The notes under the pieces were generated by a model. It had not been told where the DNA came from. It saw nothing but the letters and a program-made list of their open reading frames with translations, and ran no database searches. A stretch of 7,089 bases of DNA. Origin: Thiohalocapsa sp. Its GTDB lineage: Bacteria > Pseudomonadota > Gammaproteobacteria > Chromatiales > Chromatiaceae. The stretch lies in the NCBI RefSeq assembly GCF_019695415.1, contig NZ_JAIFKJ010000527.1:1-7089 (forward strand), written 5' to 3'. The translations under genes were made by a program, and so were the position numbers. Of this stretch, positions 1 through 6,561 are shown in pieces. Within the stretch, counting starts at the first letter, position 1. Every line of letters starts with the position of its first letter.

Positions 1-1255
1 GCTCGTCCCGATCGAGATCAGGCGAGGCAACCGCCGCGGCGCCGCCGGCAGCACTTGTGGTGCTCGGGCGCAGCGCGGCGACGGTACCGTCGTTGGCATA
101 GACAAAGGCCACAGCGCCGGCGACGACCGGCCGGTGCCCGATGCGGGCCTTGCTGACCCGCTCGAAGCCGAGCAGCGCGCCGTCGCGGCGCGAGAGCAGA
201 TGTACATAACCCTCCAGATCACCAACGGCAAGGTAGTTCCCGAGCAGCGCGGGGGCCGTCACACGCCGGTAACGGAGACCTTCCTGGCGCCATAGGCCGG
301 CGCCGTCCGTGGGATCGGCCGCCCACAGGTTGTCGTCCGAGTCGGTGATGTAGAGGGCGCGCTCGTCAGCGCTCAAGCCGGCATGTGCCGACAGCTCGCG
401 GCGCCACAGGACATCGCCCGTGGCGACGTCGACGGCCGCGAGATCGCCATTGTAGGTGGCCACATAAGCCGTACCGCCCACCACCACAGGGTCCGCGTCC
501 AAGTCGGCGATGCGCTCCAGCTCGCTGCGCCCGCGCGGTGGGGTGATGACGGCCTCCCACAGCGGGAGCCCGCGCTCGAGCTCGAGATGCACCAGGCGCC
601 CGCCGCTCACCCCGACGATCGCGCCCTCGGCGGTGGGGACCGGAGAGCTGGTGCCATGCAGCGTCAGCACCGGCGCGGGAAAACTGTACCGCCAGCGCTC
701 AGCACCATCCGCCACTGCGAACGCATAGAGGGTATCGTCCACGGTATGCACCAGCACCAGGTCCCTGATGATGCGCGGGATGGAAACGACCTCGCTGTCC
801 AATTGCGCGCGCCACAGCTGGCTGCCGTTGCGCGTGGAGTAGGCCACCAAATCGCCGTCGGTCGAGCCCAGCACCAGGGTGTCGCCTTGCACATCGGGGC
901 CGCCGCTGAACGGGAAGGCGGTCTTGCGCTCCCAGATCACGCGCCCGTCGGCGGCAGCAAGGGCGGCGACGACACCGCTCGCGTCCGCCGCGTAGACCCG
1001 CCCACCGGCGACAGCGGGCTGCAGGCGGAGCTGACGCTCGTCGGTGCCTTTGCCGATGCGGGTCTTCCAAAGAACTTGCGGCGTGGCCCGCTGTGCCATT
1101 TTCTTGTCAAGCGGTGTCGGCGGCGTCGGGTCGCGCTCACCCCCGAGCCAGGGTAGTTGCGCGCAGCCGCCGAGCACGAGCACCGCCACTGCGGCGCAGG
1201 CGACCCGGGTCAGCGACCGCCGTTGGCCGCCGTTGGATACCGCCCGCGGGGTCAT
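1..1255 (-). CDS. bamB: BamB, outer-membrane protein assembly lipoprotein (partial, C-terminus beyond left edge)
   Basis: BamB is the beta-propeller lipoprotein of the BAM complex; it binds BamA on the periplasmic face of the outer membrane and helps outer-membrane proteins fold. I translated 418 codons from ATG 1255 without meeting a stop. The signal peptide has a long n-region and ends in a lipobox LGGC with lipidated Cys31; residue 32 is Ala, not Asp, which fits outer-membrane sorting. PQQ-like blades recur at about residues 85-110, 126-150, 166-189, 211-234, 261-286, 299-323, 341-365 and 382-396, many ending in a Trp (e.g. VLW, QLW, LWR). The segment ERIADLDADPVVV (247-259) matches the conserved E. 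coli stretch containing the acidic residues implicated in BamA binding. The start overlaps the yfgM stop as ATGA, with GAGG (1260-1263) 4 bases upstream. E. coli BamB is 392 aa; here the last blade ends near residue 396 and an Ala/Gly-rich tail continues out of the window. Confidence 0.93.
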   Translation of the reverse strand, partial: MTPRAVSNGGQRRSLTRVACAAVAVLVLGGCAQLPWLGGERDPTPPTPLDKKMAQRATPQVLWKTRIGKGTDERQLRLQPAVAGGRVYAADASGVVAALAAADGRVIWERKTAFPFSGGPDVQGDTLVLGSTDGDLVAYSTRNGSQLWRAQLDSEVVSIPRIIRDLVLVHTVDDTLYAFAVADGAERWRYSFPAPVLTLHGTSSPVPTAEGAIVGVSGGRLVHLELERGLPLWEAVITPPRGRSELERIADLDADPVVVGGTAYVATYNGDLAAVDVATGDVLWRRELSAHAGLSADERALYITDSDDNLWAADPTDGAGLWRQEGLRYRRVTAPALLGNYLAVGDLEGYVHLLSRRDGALLGFERVSKARIGHRPVVAGAVAFVYANDGTVAALRPSTTSAAGGAAAVASPDLDRDE

Positions 1256-1887
1256 GACGCCTCGTCCGCGGGCAGGTCCTGGAGCTTGAGCTCGATGACC
1301 CGCGCGTTGCCGGCACCGCCATCAAGGGCGTCCCGGTAGGCCGCACGGGCGTCCTCGACCCGGCCCTCGGCGGCGGCAATGTCGCCCTTCAACGCAGCGA
1401 AATCGCCGGCAAACGCGGCGTTGCCGCCGTGACGGTCAATGGTGTCGGCGGCGGCTGCAAGCTCACCGCGGTCGATCTGCACCCGTGCCAAGCGCAGCGC
1501 TGCGAGGCTCGCGAGGGCCGTGTCGGGCGCTCGATCCATGGCCTCGCGCAGGGCGGCCTCGGCGCCGGCGGAATCCCCGGCCTGGAGTGCCAGTTGCGCG
1601 CGGGTGAGCTCGGCGAACATGGCGTAGGGTGTGGAGGCGAACGTGTCGACGATGGCATCCGCCTGCTTCTCGGCGGATGCGGTGTCGCCGGCTTCAGCGG
1701 TCATCAGCAATTGCTCGAAGGCGATGCTGCCGCGCTGAGCCAGGTTGGTGCGGTATTCCACCCAGCTGCGCCAGCCGATAACGGCGCCGAGGCCGATGAC
1801 GACGCCGCCGATGACGGCGAGGCCATTGGCCTTCCACCAGCGCTTGATGGCTTCGACTTTTTCTTCGTCAGTGTCCAGCTCTGCCAT
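1252..1887 (-). CDS. yfgM: YfgM family TPR protein, SecYEG/PpiD-associated
   Basis: This is a 211-residue inner-membrane protein with one N-terminal anchor and a periplasmic TPR-like domain. In E. coli the family member (206 aa) associates with the SecYEG translocon and the chaperone PpiD and helps exported proteins across the periplasm. The cytoplasmic start is acidic and then basic (DTDEEKVEAIKRWWK), followed by a glycine-rich transmembrane segment at about residues 21-39 and the typical WVEYR boundary. Ala-rich helical repeats fill residues 50-200, including an LQAGDSAGAEAALREAM repeat near 100-117. ATG 1887 is preceded by GGAG (1893-1896) at 5 bases, a good ribosome binding site. The stop overlaps the bamB start, implying translational coupling, and position between hisS and bamB is the family's usual context. 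Identity rests on context plus architecture, since TPR sequences diverge strongly. Confidence 0.9.
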   Translation of the reverse strand: MAELDTDEEKVEAIKRWWKANGLAVIGGVVIGLGAVIGWRSWVEYRTNLAQRGSIAFEQLLMTAEAGDTASAEKQADAIVDTFASTPYAMFAELTRAQLALQAGDSAGAEAALREAMDRAPDTALASLAALRLARVQIDRGELAAAADTIDRHGGNAAFAGDFAALKGDIAAAEGRVEDARAAYRDALDGGAGNARVIELKLQDLPADEAS

Positions 1888-1933
1888 GACTGCTCCGTGG
1901 TATGAGCGATGTGCTTGTCATCTGTTGCGGCTT

Positions 1934-1955
1934 GCCGCGCCGGCGGGCGCGCGGC
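1934..1955 (-). other. GC-rich inverted repeat in the hisS-yfgM spacer
   Basis: Seven bases at 1934-1940 pair with 1949-1955 around an 8-base loop, all G/C pairs, starting 5 bases after the hisS stop codon. No T-tract follows on the minus strand, so it is not a convincing intrinsic terminator. It could act as an RNA-stability or processing hairpin between cistrons, or be chance in GC-rich DNA. Confidence 0.25.
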
Positions 1956-1959
1956 GGCG

Positions 1960-3225
1960 TCAGCGTGTCGTGCATGCCTCGCGCAGGGCGGCGACAGTCT
2001 CTTCAAAGGTCAGCGTACGCTGCTCGCCTCCGCTGCGCAGCGGCTTGCAGGAGACGGTGCCGGCGGCGGCCTCCTCGTCGCCGAGAATGAGCGCCAGCTG
2101 GGCACCGCTCTTGTCCGCCTTCTTGAACTGGCTCTTGAAGCTGCCGCCGCCGCAATGGCTCAGGAGCTTGAGTCCAGGTACGGCGTCGCGTAAGCGCTCG
2201 GCGAGGGCCGGTGCCGCGGCGGCCGCGGCCTCCCCAAGAGCCACCAGGTAAGCGTCCGGCCCGATACGCAGTGTACTGGTATCGATGAGGTCGAGCAGGC
2301 GCTCGGTCCCCATCGCAAAGCCCACCGCCGGCGTCTCGCGACCGCCCAGCTGGGCCACCAGCCCATCATAGCGTCCGCCCGCGCAGACGGTGCCCTGGGC
2401 GCCGAGGGCGTCGGTGATCCATTCGAAGACGGTGCGATTGTAATAGTCCAAGCCCCGCACCAAGCGCGGATTGATGCGGTAAGCGATGCCGGCGGCATCC
2501 AGCCCGGCGCAGACGCCATCGAAGTGGGCACGGCTTGTCTGGCCGAGGTAGTCCAGCAGGCTGGGCGCCGCGGCAATGACTGGAGCCAGGTCTGGGTTCT
2601 TGCTGTCCAGCACTCGCAGTGGGTTGGTCTGTAGACGCCGGCGGCTGTCGTCGTCGAGCGCCGCCTCGTGGGCGCGCAGGTGCGCCACGAGGTCAGCCCG
2701 GTAGTGCATGCGCTCGTCGGTATCGCCGAGGCTGTTCAGCTCCAGGCGCAGGTCCGAGAGGCCCAGCGCCCGCCACAGTCGATGAGTCATGGCGATGACT
2801 TCGAGGTCGATGTCGGGCCCCGTGAGTCCGAACACTTCGACGCCGATCTGATGGAACTGGCGGTAACGCCCGCGCTGCGGGCGCTCGCGCCGGAACATGG
2901 GGCCGCGATACCAGATGCGCTGGGGTTGGTCGAGCAGGCCGTGCTCGATGGCGGCGCGCACGCAGCTCGCGGTGCCCTCGGGGCGTAGTGCCAGGCGGTC
3001 GCCGCCGCGGTCCTCGAATGCGTACATCTCCTTTTCGACGATGTCTGTCACCTCGCCGATGGAGCGCTTGAACAGCTCCACGGGCTCCAGCAGCGGCGTG
3101 CGCATCTCGCGGTAGCCGTAGCCCTCGATGACGGCGCGGGCGGTGTCTTCCAGGTGCTGCCAAATCGGCGCACGCTCCGGCAGCACATCGTGCATGCCGC
3201 GGATCGCTTGCAGTCGCTCGGGCAT
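1960..3225 (-). CDS. hisS: Histidyl-tRNA synthetase (class II)
   Basis: HisS charges tRNA-His with histidine using ATP, in the cytosol, as a homodimer. The 421-residue protein is nearly the length of E. coli HisRS (424) and aligns by eye from QAIRGMHDVLP onward. Class II motif 1 lies around residues 38-58 (GYREMRTP...FKRSIGE), motif 2 at 106-126 (YRGPMFRRERPQ...RYRQFHQ), the histidine-specific block at 255-269 (LVRGLDYYNRTVFEW, with catalytic Arg257 equivalent to E. coli Arg259), then AGGRYDGL (282-289) and motif 3 at 302-310. Motif 3 reads GFAMGTERL where E. coli has GFAMGLERL, a small departure. The C-terminal anticodon-binding domain covers about 325-421. ATG 3225 gives the family N-terminus; no strong Shine-Dalgarno precedes it. 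It follows pilF by 58 bases, whereas rodZ and ispG normally intervene. Confidence 0.98.
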   Translation of the reverse strand: MPERLQAIRGMHDVLPERAPIWQHLEDTARAVIEGYGYREMRTPLLEPVELFKRSIGEVTDIVEKEMYAFEDRGGDRLALRPEGTASCVRAAIEHGLLDQPQRIWYRGPMFRRERPQRGRYRQFHQIGVEVFGLTGPDIDLEVIAMTHRLWRALGLSDLRLELNSLGDTDERMHYRADLVAHLRAHEAALDDDSRRRLQTNPLRVLDSKNPDLAPVIAAAPSLLDYLGQTSRAHFDGVCAGLDAAGIAYRINPRLVRGLDYYNRTVFEWITDALGAQGTVCAGGRYDGLVAQLGGRETPAVGFAMGTERLLDLIDTSTLRIGPDAYLVALGEAAAAAAPALAERLRDAVPGLKLLSHCGGGSFKSQFKKADKSGAQLALILGDEEAAAGTVSCKPLRSGGEQRTLTFEETVAALREACTTR

Positions 3226-3283
3226 GGGCGGTTGGACTTCGGACGTTGTGGGTTGCGGACAACAGCGAGGCGTGGGCGATTGG

Positions 3284-4051
3284 TTAGAGCTCCATCACCT
3301 CGGGTGCATCCGGATACTGCCGGCGCAGGGTGTCGGCGAGAGCCTCGGCCGAGCTGCTGTTGCCGACCTTCGCCTCGATCCGGTGGGCGAGCAGCAGCGC
3401 CGCGGGCGTGGCCCGCCCCAGGCGCCCGTAGCGGGCAATATAGTCGCGTGCCGCCTGATATTGGCCGCGCTCGTAGTTGAGCCTGGCCATGGCGAGCAGC
3501 GCCGGCGGGTAGTTGGCGTTGCGGGACAGCCCCTCGCGCAGATAACGCTCGGCATCGGTGCTGCGCTTGGCGCGCCGCGCACAGTCGGACGCATTCGTCA
3601 GTGCGACCTCCGGCGTGGCGTAGAGCGGATTGGCCGCGGCGGCCTTGAACTGCTCGAGGGCCTCGTCGTAGCGGCCGCGGGTGCAGAGGATGGTGCCGCG
3701 GGCGTTGAGGTATTCCGGGTTCTTCGGATCCAGGCGCAGGGCCTTGTCGAAGTGGCGATCCGCATCGGCCTGTTTGCCCAGGCGCTGATAGATGATGGCC
3801 AGCACGTAGTGCGCGTCAGCGTTGCGCTTGTCCTCATCGACCGCACGCAGTCCCCGCTCCAAGGCGGCATCGAATTGGCCGCGCTGATAGTAGGCGACGG
3901 CCATGTTCACGTAGAGGTCAGCCGGGCTCGCACCGGGCTCAAGGCCCGCTGCCTGCCGCTTGGCCTCGGCGCCGCCGCAGCCGGCGAGGATGGGAGCCCC
4001 ACAGAGCAGCAAAGCGGCGAGTGCGGGGCGGGCTGCTGAGCAGGTCATCAT
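3284..4051 (-). CDS. pilF: PilF/PilW-type type IV pilus pilotin lipoprotein (TPR)
   Basis: PilF is an outer-membrane lipoprotein that guides the type IV pilus secretin PilQ to, and assembles it in, the outer membrane. The 255-residue product is close to P. aeruginosa PilF (252). It has a signal peptide with a hydrophobic core at about residues 10-23 and lipobox LAGC with lipidated Cys25. TPR repeats follow at roughly 45-78, 79-112, 113-146, 148-182 and 183-216; clear examples are NMAVAYYQRGQFDAALE and ALLAMARLNYERGQYQAA. The start codon overlaps the rlmN stop (ATGATGA, 4048-4051), so the second Met at 4048 could also be used. Position directly after rlmN matches the Pseudomonas-type cluster and supports PilF over a generic TPR lipoprotein. 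No other pilus gene is visible in the window, so pilus function is inferred from family and context. Confidence 0.86.
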   Translation of the reverse strand: MMTCSAARPALAALLLCGAPILAGCGGAEAKRQAAGLEPGASPADLYVNMAVAYYQRGQFDAALERGLRAVDEDKRNADAHYVLAIIYQRLGKQADADRHFDKALRLDPKNPEYLNARGTILCTRGRYDEALEQFKAAAANPLYATPEVALTNASDCARRAKRSTDAERYLREGLSRNANYPPALLAMARLNYERGQYQAARDYIARYGRLGRATPAALLLAHRIEAKVGNSSSAEALADTLRRQYPDAPEVMEL

Positions 4052-5193
4052 GGTCGCAATGCCACCGCCTGTGACATGGCGGGCACGCGCCGGCGACGAT
4101 CCTGTACTCGCCCAACCAGCTGCCCACAGGCCGCGGCGATCTCATCACCCCGCGTCTTGCGCGTCGTCGCCACCAGTCCTGCGCGCAGCAGGCGCTGACG
4201 GAAGGCGTCCACCCGCTCCGGCGGACTGGTCTCGAAGCCGCTGCCGGGGAATGGATTGAACGGGATCAGATTCACCTTGGACGGCGTGCCCTCAAGCAGC
4301 CGAATCAGCGCCTTGGCGTGGGCGATGCTGTCGTTGACGCCATCGAGCATGACGTACTCCCAGGTGATGCGCCGGCGCGTGTCGCCCCGCAGGTAGGCGC
4401 GGCACGCTGGGATAAGCTCCTCCAGCGGGTACTTGCGGTTGATGGGGACCAGCTCATCCCGCAGGGCGTTGTCCGGCGCATGCAGGGACACGGCCAGCGC
4501 GACATCGCTGACTTCTGCGAGGCGGTAGATATTCGGCACGATGCCGGACGTCGACAGGGTCACCCGATATTTCGACAGCATGTAGGCCAGGTCGTCCCGC
4601 ATCACGTCCGTGGCGGTGACAACAGCGTCGAAATTGGCCAGCGGCTCGCCCATACCCATCAGCACGATGTTGCTCGGCGCCCGGCCGATGCGCTGCACCG
4701 CGTGCCGGACCTGGGCGATGATCTCGCCGGCGCTGAGGTTGCGGTTGAAGCCCTGGCGCGCGGTGGCGCAGAAGGCGCAGTCCAGCGCGCAGCCCACCTG
4801 GGACGAGACACAGAGCGTCGTGCGCCGTTCCTCTGGAATGAATACCGTCTCTACACGCTGACCGTCCGGCAGCTCCAGAAGCCACTTCACGGTGCCGTCT
4901 GCCGAGGGCTTCTCGGCGGCAACCGGCAGGCGGGGGATGCTTGCCTCGGCGGCAAGGCGCGCACGGAAGGCCTTGGGTAGGTCCGTCATGGCGTCGAAGT
5001 CGTCGACGCCATGCTTGTGGATCCACTTGAACAGATTGCGGCCGTGAAAAGGCTTGCAGCCGAGGGTTTGCGCCAGGCCCTCGCAGCCGCGCTGGTCGAG
5101 ATTCAGCAGGTTCTGGCGCACAATCGGGGGCACCTGTGCGCCCAGGCCTGGGCGCAGATCTCGGCGCTCATCGACGCGCTCGTAGGCGGCCAT
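4048..5193 (-). CDS. rlmN: RlmN, dual-specificity 23S rRNA/tRNA adenine C2 methyltransferase (radical SAM)
   Basis: RlmN methylates C2 of A2503 in 23S rRNA and A37 in a subset of tRNAs by radical-SAM chemistry. The protein has 381 residues (E. coli 384). The CxxxCxxC motif binding the [4Fe-4S] cluster is Cys135, Cys139 and Cys142 (GCALDCAFC). The two redox and methyl-carrying cysteines are also present: Cys128 in TLCVSSQ and Cys356 in AAACGQL, equivalent to E. coli C118 and C355. MGMGEPL (179-185), TLSTSGIVP (212-220), SLHAP (236-240) and PFNPFPG (311-317) are further family blocks, so the enzyme looks intact. ATG 5193 has GGAG (5200-5203) 6 bases upstream. The N-terminus before about residue 25 is not conserved. 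It is the first gene of the minus-strand block, and no ndk gene precedes it as in Pseudomonas. Confidence 0.97.
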   Translation of the reverse strand: MAAYERVDERRDLRPGLGAQVPPIVRQNLLNLDQRGCEGLAQTLGCKPFHGRNLFKWIHKHGVDDFDAMTDLPKAFRARLAAEASIPRLPVAAEKPSADGTVKWLLELPDGQRVETVFIPEERRTTLCVSSQVGCALDCAFCATARQGFNRNLSAGEIIAQVRHAVQRIGRAPSNIVLMGMGEPLANFDAVVTATDVMRDDLAYMLSKYRVTLSTSGIVPNIYRLAEVSDVALAVSLHAPDNALRDELVPINRKYPLEELIPACRAYLRGDTRRRITWEYVMLDGVNDSIAHAKALIRLLEGTPSKVNLIPFNPFPGSGFETSPPERVDAFRQRLLRAGLVATTRKTRGDEIAAACGQLVGRVQDRRRRVPAMSQAVALRP

Positions 5194-5302
5194 GGCTTGC
5201 TCCGCTTAGGATGAAGTGGCTTGCGCGGGGCCGTGGCCGGCGCCGTCTCTATGCGGATCAGGGGCTATGAGTCCTTTCAGCACCGCGCTTGCCAAACCCT
5301 TA

Positions 5303-5333
5303 AGTATAGGGATTCGATACAGGAGGCGTCCAA
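5303..5333 (-). promoter_or_regulatory. Possible sigma70-type promoter for the rlmN operon
   Basis: On the minus strand, TATACT (5303-5308) matches the -10 consensus at five of six positions, and TTGGAC (5328-5333) resembles a -35 box. The spacer is 19 bases, longer than the preferred 17. Transcription would start near 5296 and leave a leader of about 100 bases before rlmN. It lies in the most AT-rich part of the divergent spacer. Confidence 0.32.
5321..5326 (+). promoter_or_regulatory. Perfect AGGAGG Shine-Dalgarno ahead of an in-frame TTG
   Basis: AGGAGG lies 7 bases before TTG 5334, which is in frame with the DHH phosphoesterase and would add 42 residues to it. The ATG 5460 that gives the conserved N-terminus has only a weak ribosome binding site. 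Either the longer form is made or the site is a chance match; family length favours ATG 5460. Confidence 0.35.
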
Positions 5334-5459
5334 TTGTTGGGGCCTTGCAGCATCAGCAGCCGCCCAGTGGGGGCACCGCGTGCAGCGCGCATTCGCCTTT
5401 TGCGCCGCGCGCAGGTAATCTGCGCGCCGACCAGCCAAATGGCCCAGCAAGCAAGTCCC

Positions 5460-6413
5460 ATGGCACTGTACGACGTCTTCAACGGCGATGCCGACGGCAT
5501 CTGCGCCCTGCAGCAGCTGTATCTGAACGAGCCGCGGGACTCCGTGCTCGTGACCGGTGTCAAGCGGGATATCGCGCTGGTCGGGCGCGTGCCGGCGCGT
5601 GCCGGCGACAGCCTGACAGTGCTCGACATCTCCTTCGACAAAAACCGTGATGCGTGCGTCGCGCTCTTGGAAGGCGGCGCCTCTATTCGGTACTTCGACC
5701 ACCACTATCCGGGGCACATCCCGACGCATCCTGCCCTCGATATCCATATCGAGACCCTGCCCGACAAGGGCACCTCGCTGCTGGTGGACGAGTACCTGGG
5801 CGGCGCCCAGCGGGCTTGGGCCGTTGTCGGTACCTTCGGCGACAACTTCGACGAAGCCGCAGCACGCGCCGCCGCACCCTTGGGGCTGAGTGATGCGGAC
5901 CTCGCGCTGCTCCGCGAGCTTGGCATACTGATCAACTACAACAGCTACGGCGCCACGGTGGCAGACCTTCACTTTGCGCCGGATGCGCTCTTTCGCAGTC
6001 TTGCCCCCTATGCAGATCCGCTGGAGTTTGCCCGCGCGGATCCGACCTTCGACCAGCTCCGAGACGGCTATCGAGACGACATGGCCCGCGCCGAGTCGGC
6101 CGAGCTGATCCACCCGGGACCAAGGCATACCTACGTGATGCTGCCCGCCGCGCCTTGGGCCCGGCGAGTCGGCGGCGTCTACGCCAACGCGCTGGCCCAG
6201 GCGGAGCCGGAACGCGCCCACGCCATGCTCACCGAGCGCGACGACGGCGGCTACGTGGTCAGTGTCCGCGCACCGCTCAGTACCCGCGACGGGGCGGACG
6301 CGCTGTGTCGGCAGTTCGAAACGGGCGGAGGCCGTAAGGCGGCGGCGGGGATTAATCACCTGCCGCAGGCGGACCTGGATGGATTCCTCGGCGCCTACCT
6401 TGACGCATTTTAG
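5460..6413 (+). CDS. DHH/DHHA1 family phosphoesterase
   Basis: This 317-residue protein belongs to the DHH superfamily (RecJ, NrnA, GdpP and relatives), metal-dependent phosphoesterases usually acting on short nucleic acids or cyclic dinucleotides; its own substrate is unknown. The metal-binding motifs appear in order: FNGDADG (Asp10, Asp12), LDIS (Asp56), FDHH (Asp80-His82) and GTFGDN (Asp128). INYNSYG and ADLHFAP (158-174) follow. The C-terminal DHHA1-like part has GYVVSVRAP (264-272) and GGGRKAAAG (289-297), where RecJ/NrnA proteins usually have GGGH. All catalytic metal ligands appear present. I chose ATG 5460 because the conserved fold begins at once (ALYDVFNGDADG); ATG 5439 and TTG 5334 are in-frame alternatives. 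It has no signal peptide or membrane segment, so it should be cytosolic. It is transcribed away from rlmN; stop TAG is followed by a 148-base spacer before the flippase. Confidence 0.9.
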   Translation: MALYDVFNGDADGICALQQLYLNEPRDSVLVTGVKRDIALVGRVPARAGDSLTVLDISFDKNRDACVALLEGGASIRYFDHHYPGHIPTHPALDIHIETLPDKGTSLLVDEYLGGAQRAWAVVGTFGDNFDEAAARAAAPLGLSDADLALLRELGILINYNSYGATVADLHFAPDALFRSLAPYADPLEFARADPTFDQLRDGYRDDMARAESAELIHPGPRHTYVMLPAAPWARRVGGVYANALAQAEPERAHAMLTERDDGGYVVSVRAPLSTRDGADALCRQFETGGGRKAAAGINHLPQADLDGFLGAYLDAF

Positions 6414-6561
6414 CCTTTTCGTGGGCCGAAGGCGGGACACCCGGTCGGACCACCTGACCGCCCTTCCCAGCGTCACAAAAGCTCAAGCATGGACGCCTAG
6501 CCGTTCAGGCAGTGCGCCACGGAGCGATTGGCGAACAGCCCCGCAGTGAACCAGCCTACGC
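6414..6561. other. Spacer between the DHH gene and the flippase, with a weak imperfect hairpin
   Basis: GAAGG (6428-6432) can pair with CCTTC (6462-6466) and, inside it, CGGTC (6442-6446) with GACCG (6456-6460). No T-tract follows on the plus strand, so a rho-independent terminator is not supported. I see no clear promoter or strong Shine-Dalgarno for the flippase here, and no convincing small gene. Confidence 0.3.

Larger units (their letters stand above)
5194..5459. other. Divergent intergenic region between rlmN and the DHH gene
   Basis: This 266-base spacer separates two genes transcribed in opposite directions, so it should hold the promoters of both. I see a plausible minus-strand sigma70-like site for rlmN (listed separately) and a perfect plus-strand Shine-Dalgarno at 5321-5326. 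No convincing plus-strand -35/-10 pair was found. Several GCGCGC runs (5385-5390, 5407-5412) could pair but are expected in DNA this rich in G+C. The part after 5334 is open in the DHH reading frame but its translation (Arg/Ala/Pro/Ser-rich) looks non-coding. Confidence 0.6.

Noticed and set aside
383..1156. A 257-residue plus-strand open frame antisense to bamB
   Set aside because: The opposite strand has eight beta-propeller blades in frame; this frame is compositional.
2213..2230. GC palindromes (GCCGCGGC, GGCCGCGGCC) in hisS
   Set aside because: They encode a poly-alanine stretch in the linker before the anticodon-binding domain; explained by GCG/GCC codon repetition.
3128..4039. A 303-residue plus-strand open frame antisense to pilF and the start of hisS
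   Set aside because: It crosses two well-supported genes and the spacer between them; its translation has no recognisable motif and looks like a shadow.
5385..5412. GCGCGC inverted repeat upstream of the DHH gene as a possible operator or hairpin
   Set aside because: The arms are self-complementary GC runs with a 16-base loop, common by chance in this DNA, and no T-tract or recognised operator pattern is present.
5588..5607. Tandem 10-base repeat CGTGCCGGCG inside the DHH gene
   Set aside because: Only two copies, encoding ordinary residues (VPARAGD) within the conserved length; probably chance or old slippage.
5277..6476. A 399-residue minus-strand open frame covering the whole DHH gene
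   Set aside because: It is fully antisense to a gene with clear DHH motifs, shows no recognisable domain, and long antisense frames are expected in GC-rich coding DNA.
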